Positions 36,111 through 49,425 of a DNA stretch of 64,000 nucleotides are shown in pieces. The DNA is from Macropodus opercularis (Eukaryota; Chordata; Actinopteri; Anabantiformes; Osphronemidae), in contig CM061099.1 of assembly GCA_030770545.1 (NCBI GenBank), forward strand, positions 17,137,501-17,201,500. The letters are read 5' to 3'. The translations under genes and the position numbers were made by a program. Within the stretch, counting starts at the first letter, position 1. Each line of letters begins with the position of its first letter. The notes under the pieces are model-generated. The model did no database searches. It saw only the letters and a list, made by a program, of their open reading frames with translations, and was not told the DNA's origin.

Positions 36111-39100
36111 GTGTCAGGAATCCAAACATATACAGTAGCATGTGACAAATGTTTGATGAAGTAATTTACTCCTTGCGAGGGGCTGGGTCTGTCTACTTTC
36201 TGAATGATAACTGAGTAGTATGTTTATTGATTCTATGTCAGTGATTTTGTAAAGGATCTGCAGCCAAAATTTATACTGATAAGCAGACTGCATAATGACT
36301 ATCGTAATCACAGCCACAAACGTCTTCAATGAGTGACTTTGAGGGGGGCTGCATAAAGCAGTGATAAGCTTATTCAGTGCTGAGTTTTCCAGGGTGCTGC
36401 ACAACCAAAGATATCAAGAAGGGCTAAACAAACTGACAATATCTACTGAAACTAGAGCTTGCCTTGGAAAATGTCCTTTAGTACGTGGGAGTGTATGTTC
36501 GTCTACTTATACAGTTCATCAGTGTCAGACAAGCTCACATTTTGCTAAGCATATCGTATATGGGTGAACATTCCTGATGTGACAAGAAGACTGTAAAGTC
36601 TTGAGAGGTACAGGAATATCTCATTTGAATGCAAATAAATCCTCTTCACTCCTATAGAGTGAGTGCAGTATATTGACTAAGTTAACCCATAAGAGTGCAG
36701 ACCCATTTCTACTTAAATGGACATTTTGTGGGATTTGAACCAAACAAAATGAACCATGTGCAACACATCTCTAAACAAATTTGTTGTATTTTGTGACATT
36801 TATGTCACTGTTGGTGCTCATGGATTAATGGGCTGCACTAATGAGTGTTCTTCTTTTATTTACAAGTACATGAGCAAGATCACAAGACCAGGCATATAAG
36901 GGTTCATAACATACTTGAGATTTGCTATTTACCACCTTATTCAGATGCAAATGTATTTACCAAATCACACAAGTCTACAGTGATGTTATGAATTTAATTA
37001 TGAGCTTTTTGTGATTATGGATAGACAGTCAGACAACATACATCAATCAACCACAATCACATAGGATGGTCATTGTTTCAAATTTCTGACTAACTAAACT
37101 AAACCACTTGACGCAGAGATTTTTTTTTTAAAATTATTATTGTTTCATCCCAATATGGTTCAATAGAACTGCAAACTTAAACTCTACTTAACTACCTGCA
37201 TCTATTTATATGTAATTGGATTTTCTGACAAACCATGTTACATACTATTCATCTGAAGACAAAGAGTGTCCTTGTTCACATTGTCATGAATATTGTGTTC
37301 ATGGTTGGACAGGCAAGTTGAAGCATGATAAGTTGTGCTGGCATTTTGAGAGCGCATATGTCTGGGGTGTGATCATCAGCCTAATCTGGTTCATTGTTTC
37401 TGATGCCAGCCCAGGTTTGCAGTAATTGATGCTAATGGGTGTAGATGGGACATCATGGTAAATTGTTCTGTTAGCTGCTTCTTTTTTCAAAAATGTTGCT
37501 TAAGATACAGAAAGTCACATTATATTTTAGTTTGAAATTTGCATACATTGTTTGTGACAGATTTAATGCGTACATTACTTGAAATACCCCCACCGACAGG
37601 GTTCCTCACTCAGCTTCTGACATCATTGGGTGCACTGTAGTCTAAAATATGCTTTTACTGCCCTGCTTGAGCCTTTTTTCCAACAATGCTTCTTTTTTTG
37701 GCTCCTGGGAGTGGATGAATGGAGGGAGAAGTAAAAGTGCTAGAATTTACCACTATTCCTGAAAGCTCTCGGCACATGCTAGGCCACGTCTGTGGATGTA
37801 GACAGGGACAATCAGTGGCTTTAGTGAAGTGCATATCTGCACATCACAACAGCTTTGATCTCAGCCAAAAATGATGCCAAAAAGGATTTTTTGGAATAAA
37901 TTCAGTAGCTTAGATGTCTTTTGTCCACTTTGTTCTATAGGCTCATATTTTGGGGAAGCATGGGGGCTTTTATCAAACCTTCTATTGCGCCTTCAGATGA
38001 AAGCAAGTGTTTGGACCACTCAAAAAAAGCTTCTGTTGACATTTTTGAGTAGCCAGATTCTTTTGACAAGCCTTAAAAAAAATTATTTTCTATTAAGCCA
38101 AGCCAGGATTAAAAAGTCTACATGTTTGTAGTTAAATTTAATTTGAAAGGTTAGACTTATGTATAGCCAAACTAATCAATTTAACATTATCTGTGCAGAA
38201 GGTTAAAAAAAAAAGTCAATTAAAAGTCATTTAGCCTGTCTCCATTAATCACCTGAGTGACAGGCAAGAGATGGTTAATGCATCTTTAAAAAGATCACTA
38301 AAAACAAATATGACAAACTTTAAAAAGCAATGGCCAATGCACCAGACAGAATCTTCAGATGTCATAAATGGCCATTCCTGCAGTTGGATCGTTTTTGCCG
38401 ACTCACAGCAAATTAGCATATTAGACTACATATTTGCAGAAAAAATATATTTAATTAATTAATTCAACTTTATTAAGTCTTTCTGACATTGCGCTCAATT
38501 AAGCTGAAATGTGTGTTTAATGAGAACACAGGCAACACAAAATAAATCTCTATGTTAACTAGACTGGGCTCAATTGATGCTTTCAAGGATAAGTTAAACG
38601 AGGGTAAAGTATCTGAAAAATCCCAGCTTACTCTCTTATCTTTGTTGTGTACAATATACAGATTGTTACAATTAGTTTAGTGGTACGTACATCTGGTATT
38701 TATTTCCGACATATTAAATTGACTTTGGTAACATTTGTTGTCACAACCATATCAGGAACAGCTTTATATTTTCATTCGTGGTAAGTGTTCTGAATGTTCT
38801 GAACTACTGAAGCTATTAAAAACCATAATTTGTGACCCTGCTATGGCGACTCTCCTCTAGTTAGCTGCAGATTCCAGATTCCAAATAATATATTTAGCTC
38901 ACACAGGGTTTGTTTGCAATATGCAATTACTTTCTCAGGGCGCAGAGCGCAGTAATACTCCTGCTTCTTTAGGTTTTCACTCCTCCAAGTGTGTCAAACA
39001 TGCAATTATTTAGAAAGTCTATAATGTGTGTCTAATGTATGAAGACTGCAATCAACATGCTTCACTGCATATGAATTGAATGAGCCAGCAAAAACAACAA

Positions 39101-39232
39101 CAATCAGAAACATGAAACAGGAAAATACATTAGAATTGTAATAATTTTTCGTCAAAGACTTTCCATGCAGACCAACTGTTTGACAAACTAAGTCAATTAG
39201 TTCAAACTAAATTTCAGAGCGACTTTATGTCT

Positions 39233-39610
39233 GGGGCGGCACGGTGGTGTGGTGGTTAGCGCTGTCGCCTCACAGCAAGAAGGTCCTGGGTTTGATTCCC
39301 GGAGGCGACCGGGGGCCTTTCTGTGTGGAGTTTGCATGTTCTCCCCGTGTCTACGTGGGTTTTCTCCGGGGTCTCCGGTTTCCTCCCACAGTCAAAAGAC
39401 ATGCAGTTAGGTCAATTGGTTGGATGCGTAAATTGCCCATAGGTGTGAGTGTGTGTATGACTGTGATTGTGTGTATATATATGTGGCCCTGCGATGGACT
39501 GGCGATCTGTCCAGGGTGTACCCTGCCTCTCGCCCAAAGCCAGCTAGGATAGGCTCCAGCACGCCCGTGACCCCTTCGGGGAAAAGCGGAAGAAGATGGA
39601 TGGATGGATG
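39233..39610 (+). mobile_element. full-length DANA/HE1-like V-SINE
   Basis: A complete 378-bp copy: a GGGGCGGCACGGTGGTG head with gttagcgctgtcgcctcaca, box B-like gggtttgattccc (39288-39300), the central block tttctgtgtggagtttgcat, the 3' part and a GGAT tail. It is flanked by a perfect 12-bp target duplication, GACTTTATGTCT (39221-39232 and 39611-39622). It is very similar to the copy at 5753, which suggests recent activity of the subfamily. It needs the reverse transcriptase of a partner LINE, which is not evident here. Confidence 0.92.
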
Positions 39611-40513
39611 GACTTTATGTCTCTGATGAGTTAGATTTATTAAAGAAGATTCATGAAAGACACACTGCTTTGGAGTTTACAGGATAAGTAAAACAATGTA
39701 ATACAAAACATCAAAGAAGAAACGCAATACCCCTCTGTTTTGTAATTTTAAAGAATTAAAATACTTGACACATACAGTACTGCAGTTGAAATTGTTTAAA
39801 ACTAGATTTCCTCCAGGAGTTTTCCTCTGTGGTTAATTTAAAAAAGCAACATTAAATAAAACATGGCAGCTGGTTTATTTTATTCAGCAGCAAATAAAAG
39901 CCATGCACACTATGAGGCATGTCTGTTAAATTCCAGTTTTTTGTAATAATTTTCATAGCACCCAGCCTTCCAATCCCAACTCTATATCAGTTAAGCAAAC
40001 ACGTTAAGGACTGCTCCACTCAGCCTTTCGTCCTCCTGCCCTACCCACCTGCTCTCTCTGCTAGACATTCCAGTCTTTGTCCAGCTCTTTAGGCTGCAAT
40101 AAACTTACTGATGAAACAGAAATAATTGTTACTCTTTATTATTACTAAAATGTCTGTGTAAAATGTGTGGTGGCTTCTTCTGTCAGAACTCTGGGGACGT
40201 TTCTTACATTTGTGGTTCCATCACACTGACTCCTGGTTATCTACAGGATACACAAATACGCAGGGTAATTTTGCTTATGGCAAAAGTAAAGTCTTTTTTT
40301 CCTGCACGAAACTGACAGCCTGTTGTGTTTACCGAACAGAAGGCACTGCAGCCTGCTTCAGGCTCCACAGTCTGTTAATTTTAGTAAATCTAAAAAGTAA
40401 TAAAACGTTGTATGTACAAAGAAATACAACACAATTATTCAAGACAATACTTTCATCATATTCGGATGTAGTTTGTTTGATTTTTTTACTGTCCTTTTTA
40501 TTTCTTTTTTCAG

Positions 40514-40609
40514 ATTTGGAAAACTTCAAGACTCACAGAAGAAGCTCTGTATCAGTTCGTGAAGGCCAAGGCGTAGTTCTGCTGTGTGGTCCCCCACCAC
40601 ATTCTGGAG
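40514..40609 (+). CDS. cntn3: contactin exon 4: N-terminal part of Ig domain 2
   Basis: Completes Tyr122, encodes residues 123-153 and gives the first base of Asp154. It opens with L-E-N-F-K-T, then S-V-S-V-R-E-G-Q-G-V-V-L-L-C with Cys146, the first Ig2 cysteine, and G-P-P-P-H-S-G. These are close to invariant in contactins 3/4/6. LENFKT matches contactin-3 better than contactin-4 (LDNFKT) or contactin-6, as I recall them. The acceptor is ttttttcag ending 40513 and the donor is GGAG|gtaaaa. Phase is 1 in and 1 out. A longer open frame (40165-40704) reads through both introns and is not a separate gene. Confidence 0.97.
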
Positions 40610-43278
40610 GTAAAATGATGTTTTCTCATTTCAGTGGTTGTTACTGTGTTTTTATCATCTGCCTTGTGGTATATTTTAAAGAAAACAAAATTAGACAAAG
40701 TTAGACTTATTAGTTGGCGATTGTCAAATCAATAATAAATAAATCAAATTATTAGCTAATACCAACACAAAAAATTAAATCCAATCAAACCAAAATTTTA
40801 GGAAAATTTTTAAAACCCATATATAATCATCTCAGCTAGCAATTAGCATAGCTAATTAAAACATTTTTGCAAGGAGAAAGATGGCCAAAAGAATTTTGAA
40901 CATACATATCTGTAGATGTGTAAATAACATGGTCAACTGATGGCGGTTAGTGCCAAAAAGGCCAGAGCACAAGAAAAACAGATGCAGATGCAGAACAATG
41001 CAATCATTACCTCACTTGGTTCCTTCAAAGGTTTTACAGTCCGTTAGTGACATCCTTTTAGAGTGAATAAAGTCTGTAGTCAATAAAAAAAAGTAACTAT
41101 TGGCCATCCTAAAACTTACTAGAATCACTATATAATGTTATTGCCTAATTTGCATAATGCTTACAATTGTAATGAACGCTGCAGGAGAAAGGAATAATGT
41201 CATGCGAGAAATAAAAAAAAAACAAGTAAAAGACACTTTGTGTGGAACAGTTGATTATGTTTCTGAATTGTCAAAAACAAATTTTTGTTTTATACAAATT
41301 ACAATACAGACATGCCCATGTATCATCAATTCAGGGCTGCATTTTGTATAGTTTTGAGACATGATGAGGTAGCTTAAATAACTTAAATCACACAGTTGTT
41401 ATCCTTGAATGAGTGACCTTTTTCTTTTAAATGGAGACAAACTGTGGATACTGGACCTGATGTCTCAGTCAGGCTCTTGTGTAACGTTTTTGTTCCTAAG
41501 TGTACAGCTGTGAGGAGTTTTTGCTGCGCTGGACTGCACACGCTATGTTTGCTCCTCTTACATTTGTATGTTTTGTCCCTTGGGTGGACTAGTTTCTGTG
41601 TGTTAGTGGATTTGACAGCTTTGTGGGTCAGGGTCCTGAAACAAATAGTAAATGCTGTTCAGTGTACTGTAGGTGGGTTTTCTGTACGTGTGTTGTTCAA
41701 CGAGTGGTACCAGGATAGTGGCCAAGTATTTAGCAATGTTGACAGTGAATAAGTTGGTTCTACTGACAAGAGAGGCATTCCTTTCTTATGTATTTTGAAA
41801 AGTCCATAAAAGTCTGTTGTTGGCCCTGTCAGTGGCATGGTCCAATTCCAAGTGTCAGACAGCCTGACCTTAAGGAATGAGAGTATTCACAGACAATAGA
41901 AAGCATGATCTGAGGTGCATTCAAGTATCTTGAATTTTCTGGAGAGCAAGAGAAAATTTGGTTCAAAGCCTGGTAAGAAGTACATGGAAACCCTAGTACA
42001 TGGCATGGTGCAACAAACATTTTAGAGCAGGAATAACAGTGGGCAGGCTACAGAAGGCAGAAGGGAAACAGCTTTTAAATACTGTTACAGAACATAAATT
42101 GAGTTAAAAGTTGGTTTTTCAGCAAAGTTTAAAGGAATGAAATGGTAAATGCAAATAGTTCAGCAGACTGCATTAGATTATGCTTTGTACTTTAAACGGT
42201 TAAGTAATGTAATTAAGCATTGGGGTTTATTTTCCAGTAAAGAAATAATTGTCAGAAACTTTGCCAGGCATCTTCCAGACCCATGAAAAGCTCCCTAAAA
42301 ACAGTTATTTCAGTGATAATAGAACCTACTGGTTGTTAGTGTTATTTACCCAAGGAACAGATGCAGTAAACGGACATTATAACATGTCTTCAATTTGTGA
42401 AACACAAGATTGTCTTATCCCAAAGCTTGCATATGTAATGGTCAAAATGTTGCTTTGAAATATGTTCAAGCAATATGCACCAACTCAACCTCCAACAGGC
42501 TTTACACTCCCTGGCCAGGCTGTTGGCACTAAACACACACACATACACCCACACACAATAAGCCAAGCTGCTGGTCAGAGCATCAAACTGGCAAAAATGA
42601 AAAGAAATCAATCAGCAGTCACGCAGCTAAGTGTTCTGCCAGTGCTAGTTTTGGTTGTTGAAATAATCTGAAATGGCAGTTGCCTCCATGAAATATTGTT
42701 TGTTGATCTGGCATCATTATCTATGGCATGTTGACTATGTGCTTGCGTCAAGCAAGTTGTGTAGATAACATTTTTTATTTACGTGGAGTAGTACATGATC
42801 AAATATATTTATTTCATATTCTTTAGACTAAATTGAGTGTTCAGTTTATTGACACACAGAAGAAGGCCTTTTCAGGATAACTCTCTCACCTACTGATCTT
42901 TAACAGAAAACACTCAAAAGTCACTTTAAATAGAAACTAGCATGAGAATCCCAATTTTGTCTGAGCAGTTATAAGCAGCTTTGAGCAGAAACATTCTCCT
43001 CTCAGTGTAAGTCTGGATAAGAATTCAGTGAGTGCTTTTGAAAAATTCTGAGCTCAACAAGAGATGTATGAATCATATGTGCATGAAAACAGATTGCGTT
43101 TATAGTGAGAGCTTTCTGATATTTTTCCCTCAGATGGCGCTAAAGATGAAAACTCTGAGAATTGTTTCACATATTGAGAAGCTCTTTGTTGAGGACTAAT
43201 TTTAGATTTGATCTCTCCCTTTGTTCCTAAGGGAAATGAGAGAAATAAGCCATATATGTATAATGAGGTGGTATATAT

Positions 43279-43480
43279 ATTCAATTCAATTCAATTCAAT
43301 TCAACTTTATTTATATAGCGCCAATTCACAACATCAGTTATCTCAAGGCACTTTACAAGTAAGGTTTTAAGACCTTACACAACTAAACCCAACAATTCCC
43401 ACATAGAGCAAGCTTTTAATTGTAGCCAATCGATAAATTGTACAGTTAAATAGCGACAGCGGAGAGGAAAAACTCTCCCA
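43279..43480 (-). mobile_element. L2/Maui-type LINE 3' end, strongly 5'-truncated
   Basis: Five ATTCA units followed by actttatttatatagcgcca, attcacaacatcagttatct and the rest of the shared 3' UTR up to about 43480. This is the best-preserved tail in the window; it shows the uninterrupted TTAA site within gcaagcttttaattgtag. Confidence 0.88.
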
Positions 43481-43994
43481 TGAAAAATATATATGTATAT
43501 TTTCACTTCACAGACACCTCATAGTTGCTTGGGATAAACTAAAGAAAAAATATCCTGAAGCTCTTTAAGAGCTCTTTACTAATAGTTTTCTCTAAGAATT
43601 GCTATTCACCTGTATTTGTACACTTAATACTTGCTTGTAATTTCTTTTGCCTTCATTTAATGATCATGTTTCTTGTTCACTGTGATTACTGTACACACTG
43701 TAGTTTATGCCCTATTCAGATGCTCCGTAGACAGTGGGCTACCCTATTTAATGCTGAGTATACTGTAGTCTTTAATAAATACACAGCTTCATTAAGTGTA
43801 ACTACAGTAAAACTACCGTGTCCCACTGGTTGAGTTAATGTTGGGTTTACAACCACACACACTTAGTGTTTTCATGAGATTTGGCAAGAAAAACTAAAAA
43901 CAGCTGCACATATGGAACATTTAGTACTGGAACATAATAGCATAGTCATATCATCCTAAAATAGAGAAAAAATAAATATATATAATTTCATATT

Positions 43995-44050
43995 AACACT
44001 GGAAATTCAAGTTAATCCAAACTGGATGACCTTTTAGCATGGACATTTAA
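43995..44050 (+). repeat. unnamed dispersed repeat, second pair, copy 1
   Basis: It shares cactggaaatt, atccaaa-tggat, ttttagcat and gacatt, in order, with 49365-49425. Too short to classify. Confidence 0.4.
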
Positions 44051-45825
44051 CAATAATAATTTTACTTCACCACTATATTGTATGAAAAATTACATTTTTA
44101 TTACATAAAGCAATGTTGGCATTTCAAATGGAGTCTAATTGTATTACCAAACATAAATGATTTAACAGTGTGTGCTTGAATCTTATCATTTTCATACTGT
44201 ACCAAAAGTATTGTAATACAACCAGAATTGAATAAAGACAATCATTCATATAAACCTTCACTAATCCACTTCATGTGTGAAATCAGTTTGATGAACTCAC
44301 ACTCTATTGAACAGCTGTGAAAGGCTGTGAGGGTCTGTTAATACTCTGCTGAGGGGGTGAATTTAGAAAGCAGTCATCAATCTCAGTTGTGTTATTTTTA
44401 TTGCAAATGTGTTTGACCTGTCAGAATATGGAATGGTGTATGTTTTAAGATAAATTAGATGAAAGGGCAAACTACAATACCATTATATGAGATGAATGTC
44501 CTATGAGTATGGAGACATGTCTGCAGTACAAAGATAATAAAAAGGATGATAACAGCACATAACAGTGAAATGTGTTTCATGGTTGTGAGGCAATTATACC
44601 TTACCTGGAAATTCACACTTGATGAAAGTAAAAGCAAAGTTTGTGTTGCCAACGTTGGTACTTAGTTGGTACACTGTGCTGCTTTGAGTCTTATTTAAGG
44701 GGGGATTTCTTTTAATTATAATTATATTCATAAGAAATAAAATATTATAATTCAATATTCCATTGAAGGACTGGCAACATGAGGGCCGCAAGCACACTGC
44801 AGTAAAAACGCTGGTCTTTTCTAATCGCTAGAACTGTACATGAAGGCTACCTGAGGAAAAACATTTAAACAATAGACGTGTCCTGCCTTAAGAATATGTT
44901 GTGGAGTGTATTGTGACTGATCTTAGTGGCTGCCATAATATTCCACAACCTGCTTTGGACATATCATTACTGGTCAGTTCTCTAATCCGTACTGCAGTGA
45001 ACCTACACGCTGCTGTACAAATAAGGTAGATTCAGCTCTCGGTGTAGCAGGAAATTCAAGCTAGACGAGCAACAGTAGCAATGAAAATGATTCCAATTCC
45101 ACTTTGATGCTGCCAACAAATGCAGAATGTATGGATGCCGCGTTGAGTAGGGTATTCTCAGGCATTTACTGTTAGAGCTGCAAGATGGTGCAGACAAGGA
45201 TAAGGTTTTATGTGTCTACAAGTACATCTGAGGCTCAGAGTGTGGGAGACCTTCTTAAAGTGGACAGAACCAAGTGGAGCAGAAAACATGTTCCAGCTGG
45301 GTCTGATTATGTCATCACACTAATGCATTGTACATGTTGTAATTGTAAGCATTGAACGGTTGATAAACAACCACAATTTTAACTTTCTTCTGCTCTCAGT
45401 GTTTCCCTATGACATTTTCTTTCTTCTTTATACAGTATATGTTGACTGTTTTTATGTTAATAGTGGTTTCTTGAATTCTGTGTATCTGAGCTCTGTCACA
45501 GATTATAAACACTAAAAACAATTGAGTCTGCTGAGCTCAAATGAGAGGACTTGAAAAGACATACAGTAGATCAGTTATTATAGGCAGTATTTTGGTCTAC
45601 AGCGCTGTACCAGTAGGCATTTAGCTTGTTTCATCGTTAGGTGTGATAAGGCAAAATTTATATGGCCTTAGTAAAGCAAGAGAGCAAGAGTTAATGACAA
45701 ATTCTGGTGAATGTAATATATAATCTAAAAGAATTTCCATGGCAACAATTATCCAAATTACACACATCACTCACATCTTTGGGCCCATAGAGCAAGCACA
45801 CTACTCACACACATTGAACAGGGAA

Positions 45826-46562
45826 TATGTCTGTGAAGGTTCTCATTCATCCAGGTCAAGTTGTCTGAAGGTTGAGTCATGGCAACTGGACTTCTTCTAG
45901 TTAGTAGAAACGTTTCACCACCTATCCAGGTGGCTTCTTCAGTCTGTGGGAAGTTAGTGAAGACCACTAATTTATCCTCCAGTTAGGTTTCACTTAACAC
46001 CTGTGAAGAATGAGTTCGTAATGGTTGGTGGATGGCCCAGCATAGGAGGAACAACACATCAGGACCAGTATCTGCCGTGTATCTCCACTTAAGAGACAAA
46101 GGCCACTCATTTGAAGACAACAACGTTCACATTCTGGACAGAGAAGACAGGTGGTTTGAACGAGGCGTCAGAGAAGCCGTACATGTCCAGGTGAACAGCC
46201 CCTCGCTCAACAGAGGTGGGGCCCTCAGACACAACTTGTCTCCCATCTACCATGCTGCCCTTTCAACTATATCCAGGAAGATCAAGGCCACACGTCCCCC
46301 ACAAAGGAGACACTTAACGACCCTGTAATGGTTGGAGGAGGAGTCACGGTAGTTGAGGATTCACACCTACTCACTACCCTCACACCCCCCTCTGTTTGCA
46401 TAACGAACCCATTCTTCACAGGTGTTAAGTGAAACCCAACTGGAGGATAAATTAGTGTCTTCACCAACTTCCCACAGACTGAAGAAGCCACCTGGATAGG
46501 TGGTGAAACATTTCTACTAACTAGAAGAAGTCCAGTTGCCATGACTCAACCTTCAGACATTA
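45826..46562 (+). mobile_element. Penelope-like element remnant with inverted arms
   Basis: The central ORF (46032-46328) encodes S-A-V-Y-L-H-L-R-D-K-G-H-S-F-E-D, then D-R-E-D-R-W-F-E-R-G-V-R-E-A and S-L-N-R-G-G: the C-terminal half of a GIY-YIG endonuclease as in Penelope/Neptune retroelements, with the conserved Glu in R-E-A. It is bounded by inverted arms of about 155 bp (45864-46019 and 46403-46557). AACAGGGAA flanks both sides (45817-45825 and 46563-46571), a likely 9-bp target duplication. The reverse transcriptase is absent, so this is a severely truncated copy. It is in sense orientation to the contactin gene. Confidence 0.75.
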
Positions 46563-49364
46563 AACAGGGAAAAAACTAAATAATCCAAAAATGGTATTAA
46601 ACTGCACAAATGATTTCCAGGTCCAATTCTTGTTGTTTCTGCTACAGCTTGTACAGTACCTTCACTTGGCAAAACCTATTAAATGAGTGGCCCGAATACT
46701 TTTTCTAATTTTGCAGAAGTTAAGTTAGACTTCACAGCAGCCACACAACGGGCAAATTTGGGAAACTGGACCCAAGACCAAAAATGCAGTGTTCAGAGAG
46801 AGAGAACACCTAATAGCAGTGTATTATAGAAAGTGAACTACTGTACAGAGAGTGATACTAAATGTCAGAAAGAGAAGGGAGGGCAAGGAGAAGAGGTATG
46901 TAGCCTTATAGGGGGAGCTATATAATCTTAAAAATGTTCTTGAATTTGTTTTCATAATCTGAAATGAGCTACAGTATAAAGTCATTTGTTTCTATTTCTG
47001 AGCATGATGTCACATCATCTAGCGCATATCAATTAGGATAATAAGAATAGATATTCGTTCACCCACTACTGCTTTTTCCTCATAAGGGCCATGGTTATGC
47101 TGGAGACTATACACTGCTGTCACTTGGTCAAGAGGCGGGGCACACCCTAGCCACCAAGAACAGATAACAGTTTAAATGATGCTGCTGCACTGGGAGTCAG
47201 TTAGCTACCTGAGTACTCATTCACAGGCTACACAATTTTTATAGTCTATTCCATGTTTTTTTGTCTATTCTTTGTAAATTGCTAATTATCTAACTAATCT
47301 CTTAAAGCGATGTAAGGATGAAAATACTTATGCCAATGGTTTGGATGGAGTCTGGTTTTGGATGATACTGTACATGATTTATAGTAGTAGTTCCCCTTTA
47401 TTTTCCATGTGAGATTATTCTGATCTTAATCCGATTAGCAGATGACACATTCCACAGTCTCAGTGGGTAATCTTCTTTTGCAATCATATTTCCCCCTCTT
47501 CGTCCGTCTGTTGCCCTGAAAAAACATATCACGTCCTGTTGCCCCATCCATTCAGAGTCGTCTTTTCAAACCCTTATGGTTATGAAATAATGTAGCAATT
47601 ACCTAAAACCCAAAGAGCAAATTCAGTGAATAGGAGCCAGCAACATGACGGCAGCATAAAATGGGATATGGTGTATTAAATTCTTCAAATGACACTGAGT
47701 TCTTTCAAATTTCTAATCGTTGTTGAAAAGTTCATGGAGGGGTTTTAGTGTAGCTTGTGCACATTTCCTAGAAGATGTGTGAGTGACATCCTTCTTAAAG
47801 CTCCTTTAAGCTCCTTAAAGTTTACAGTACACATACTGTACATATTGTTATTGATGCATCAGAAGTATCTGAATGTCTCTGTGTAGGATAAGAGGAGTAA
47901 AAGAGAGTATGAAATAAACGAATACAGAGCAATGTTTCATATGCACACATCCATCCATGCATGTGCAAATAACTTCAGCTTTCTTTCTTTTTTTACATTA
48001 TGGTGATGTGTAAGCACCTCCATCTTTGCTGTCTGTCTGCAGTCACATGTCATGTCCTCAGGCTTCCTAGTGCTACTACATAAACACAAATCCCTCTGAG
48101 CCCATGAGGGATTTTGTCCCAGAAGATATGTGCTGTCACCTGCTGTGCAAAGGGAAAATAACCATTGTCGAAAACACGACAGTTCCATCCGCAGCAGTTG
48201 AGCTTGCTTATCAGAGCATAGATTGCAGATTTAGCTTGAATCATTACAGTGAATGTGATGCACGTTTCAGAAAGCCAGCTCAGTTAGTGGAATTATTTAC
48301 TACTGGCCGTCAAGTGTTTTTTATTTTCTGTGAACATCCATATAAAATAATTCTTCTGCATTCTAGCTTATACAGTATAGTGAAGTATTTTATACCTAAA
48401 TCTAGGACAACAAACCTTTAAATTTGCATTTATTTACTCTGTGTCTGGTGAATTGTAGTCTTAGAATAGTTTCTGGTGTACACTGATTGTGAAAAAAGTC
48501 TGAAGTTTTAAAAATTTAATCATTGCACTTTTTCATACTTATTATGATCTTTGTTATTATGTGGTAAAATACAAATTGATTGGGTCTATCACAGTCTCAT
48601 GAAAGCAGGGCCACCGAGGGTTAATGTTGTCCAACACGTCCCAGTACGCTCACTTTTACCTGTTGAAAGAATGATGCAAGCCAGAGGCTGTTCTGAAGCT
48701 GCTGCAGACAGTATGTTGCAATCTCGTCCCTCTCCTTCAGGGAACCGACTTTACAGTCACAACATGTTGATTTGTCAGAGGAACCGATCTCTCTGGCATT
48801 TGTTGACGTCTGTTTTAAAGTATGTTACAGTTAGCTCATGATATTAAAGGTTCACGTACCAGTGAGTGTAATGCATATATCACATGAAGTGTACTTTTCA
48901 CACATAAAGGCAAACATTCACACATAAAGGCAACTTGTCTTATTTTTAATGGTTAATATATATGTATTTTAAGTTTTCATACAGTATGTACTTCAGATTT
49001 AGTAGCCTACTGTCAGTATCGTTGCATATAAATTAAGTTGTTAGTATTAAGTTGCAAAACTACTGTACATCACGAATGCGACTTTTGGTTATAAGCTGCG
49101 CAGGAGAAGTTATAAATTAGGATAATAATAATAATAAAGAAACATACTATATACAGCAAAGCAAAGACGTTCAGAGGAAAAGTTGACACACAAATCCCCA
49201 GACACTTACAAACACACACACGTACAGTACATGTATACTTTACAAACACATACTCTACTATATTCAACATAAACAATAGGTTTACAGTACAATACATATA
49301 GTCACAACATCCAACAGAAGCATCCAACATAAAATATATATAATTTAATGACTTCACCACAATT

Positions 49365-49425
49365 TAAACACTGGAAATTATTTAAGCTCATCCAAAATGG
49401 ATCGCTTTTTAGCATTGACATTCAG
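49365..49425 (+). repeat. unnamed dispersed repeat, second pair, copy 2
   Basis: Partner of 43995-44050, with the same motif order (cactggaaatt ... atccaaaatggat ... ttttagcattgacatt). Confidence 0.4.

Larger units (their letters stand above)
33282..40513 (+). other. cntn3: contactin intron 3 (7.2 kb)
   Basis: It separates Ig1 from Ig2. It holds the hairpin at 33552-33605, a piece of dispersed repeat near 35965-36110 and a full-length SINE at 39233-39610. The stretches 33610-35960 and 36120-39220 show nothing I can name. Confidence 0.9.

Noticed and set aside
39233..39310. tRNA-like head with box A/B-like sequence
   Set aside because: It is the promoter region of a SINE; no cloverleaf with a plausible anticodon arm can be drawn, so it is not a tRNA gene.
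40165..40704. 179-codon ORF
   Set aside because: It is contactin exon 4 with intron sequence read through on both sides, not an independent gene.
41444..41752. 102-codon ORF with hydrophobic leucine-rich stretch
   Set aside because: No recognisable family or splice context; composition explained by T-rich sequence.
48895..48935. cacacataaaggcaa occurring twice in tandem
   Set aside because: Only two units of 15 bp; too little to call a satellite or functional element.
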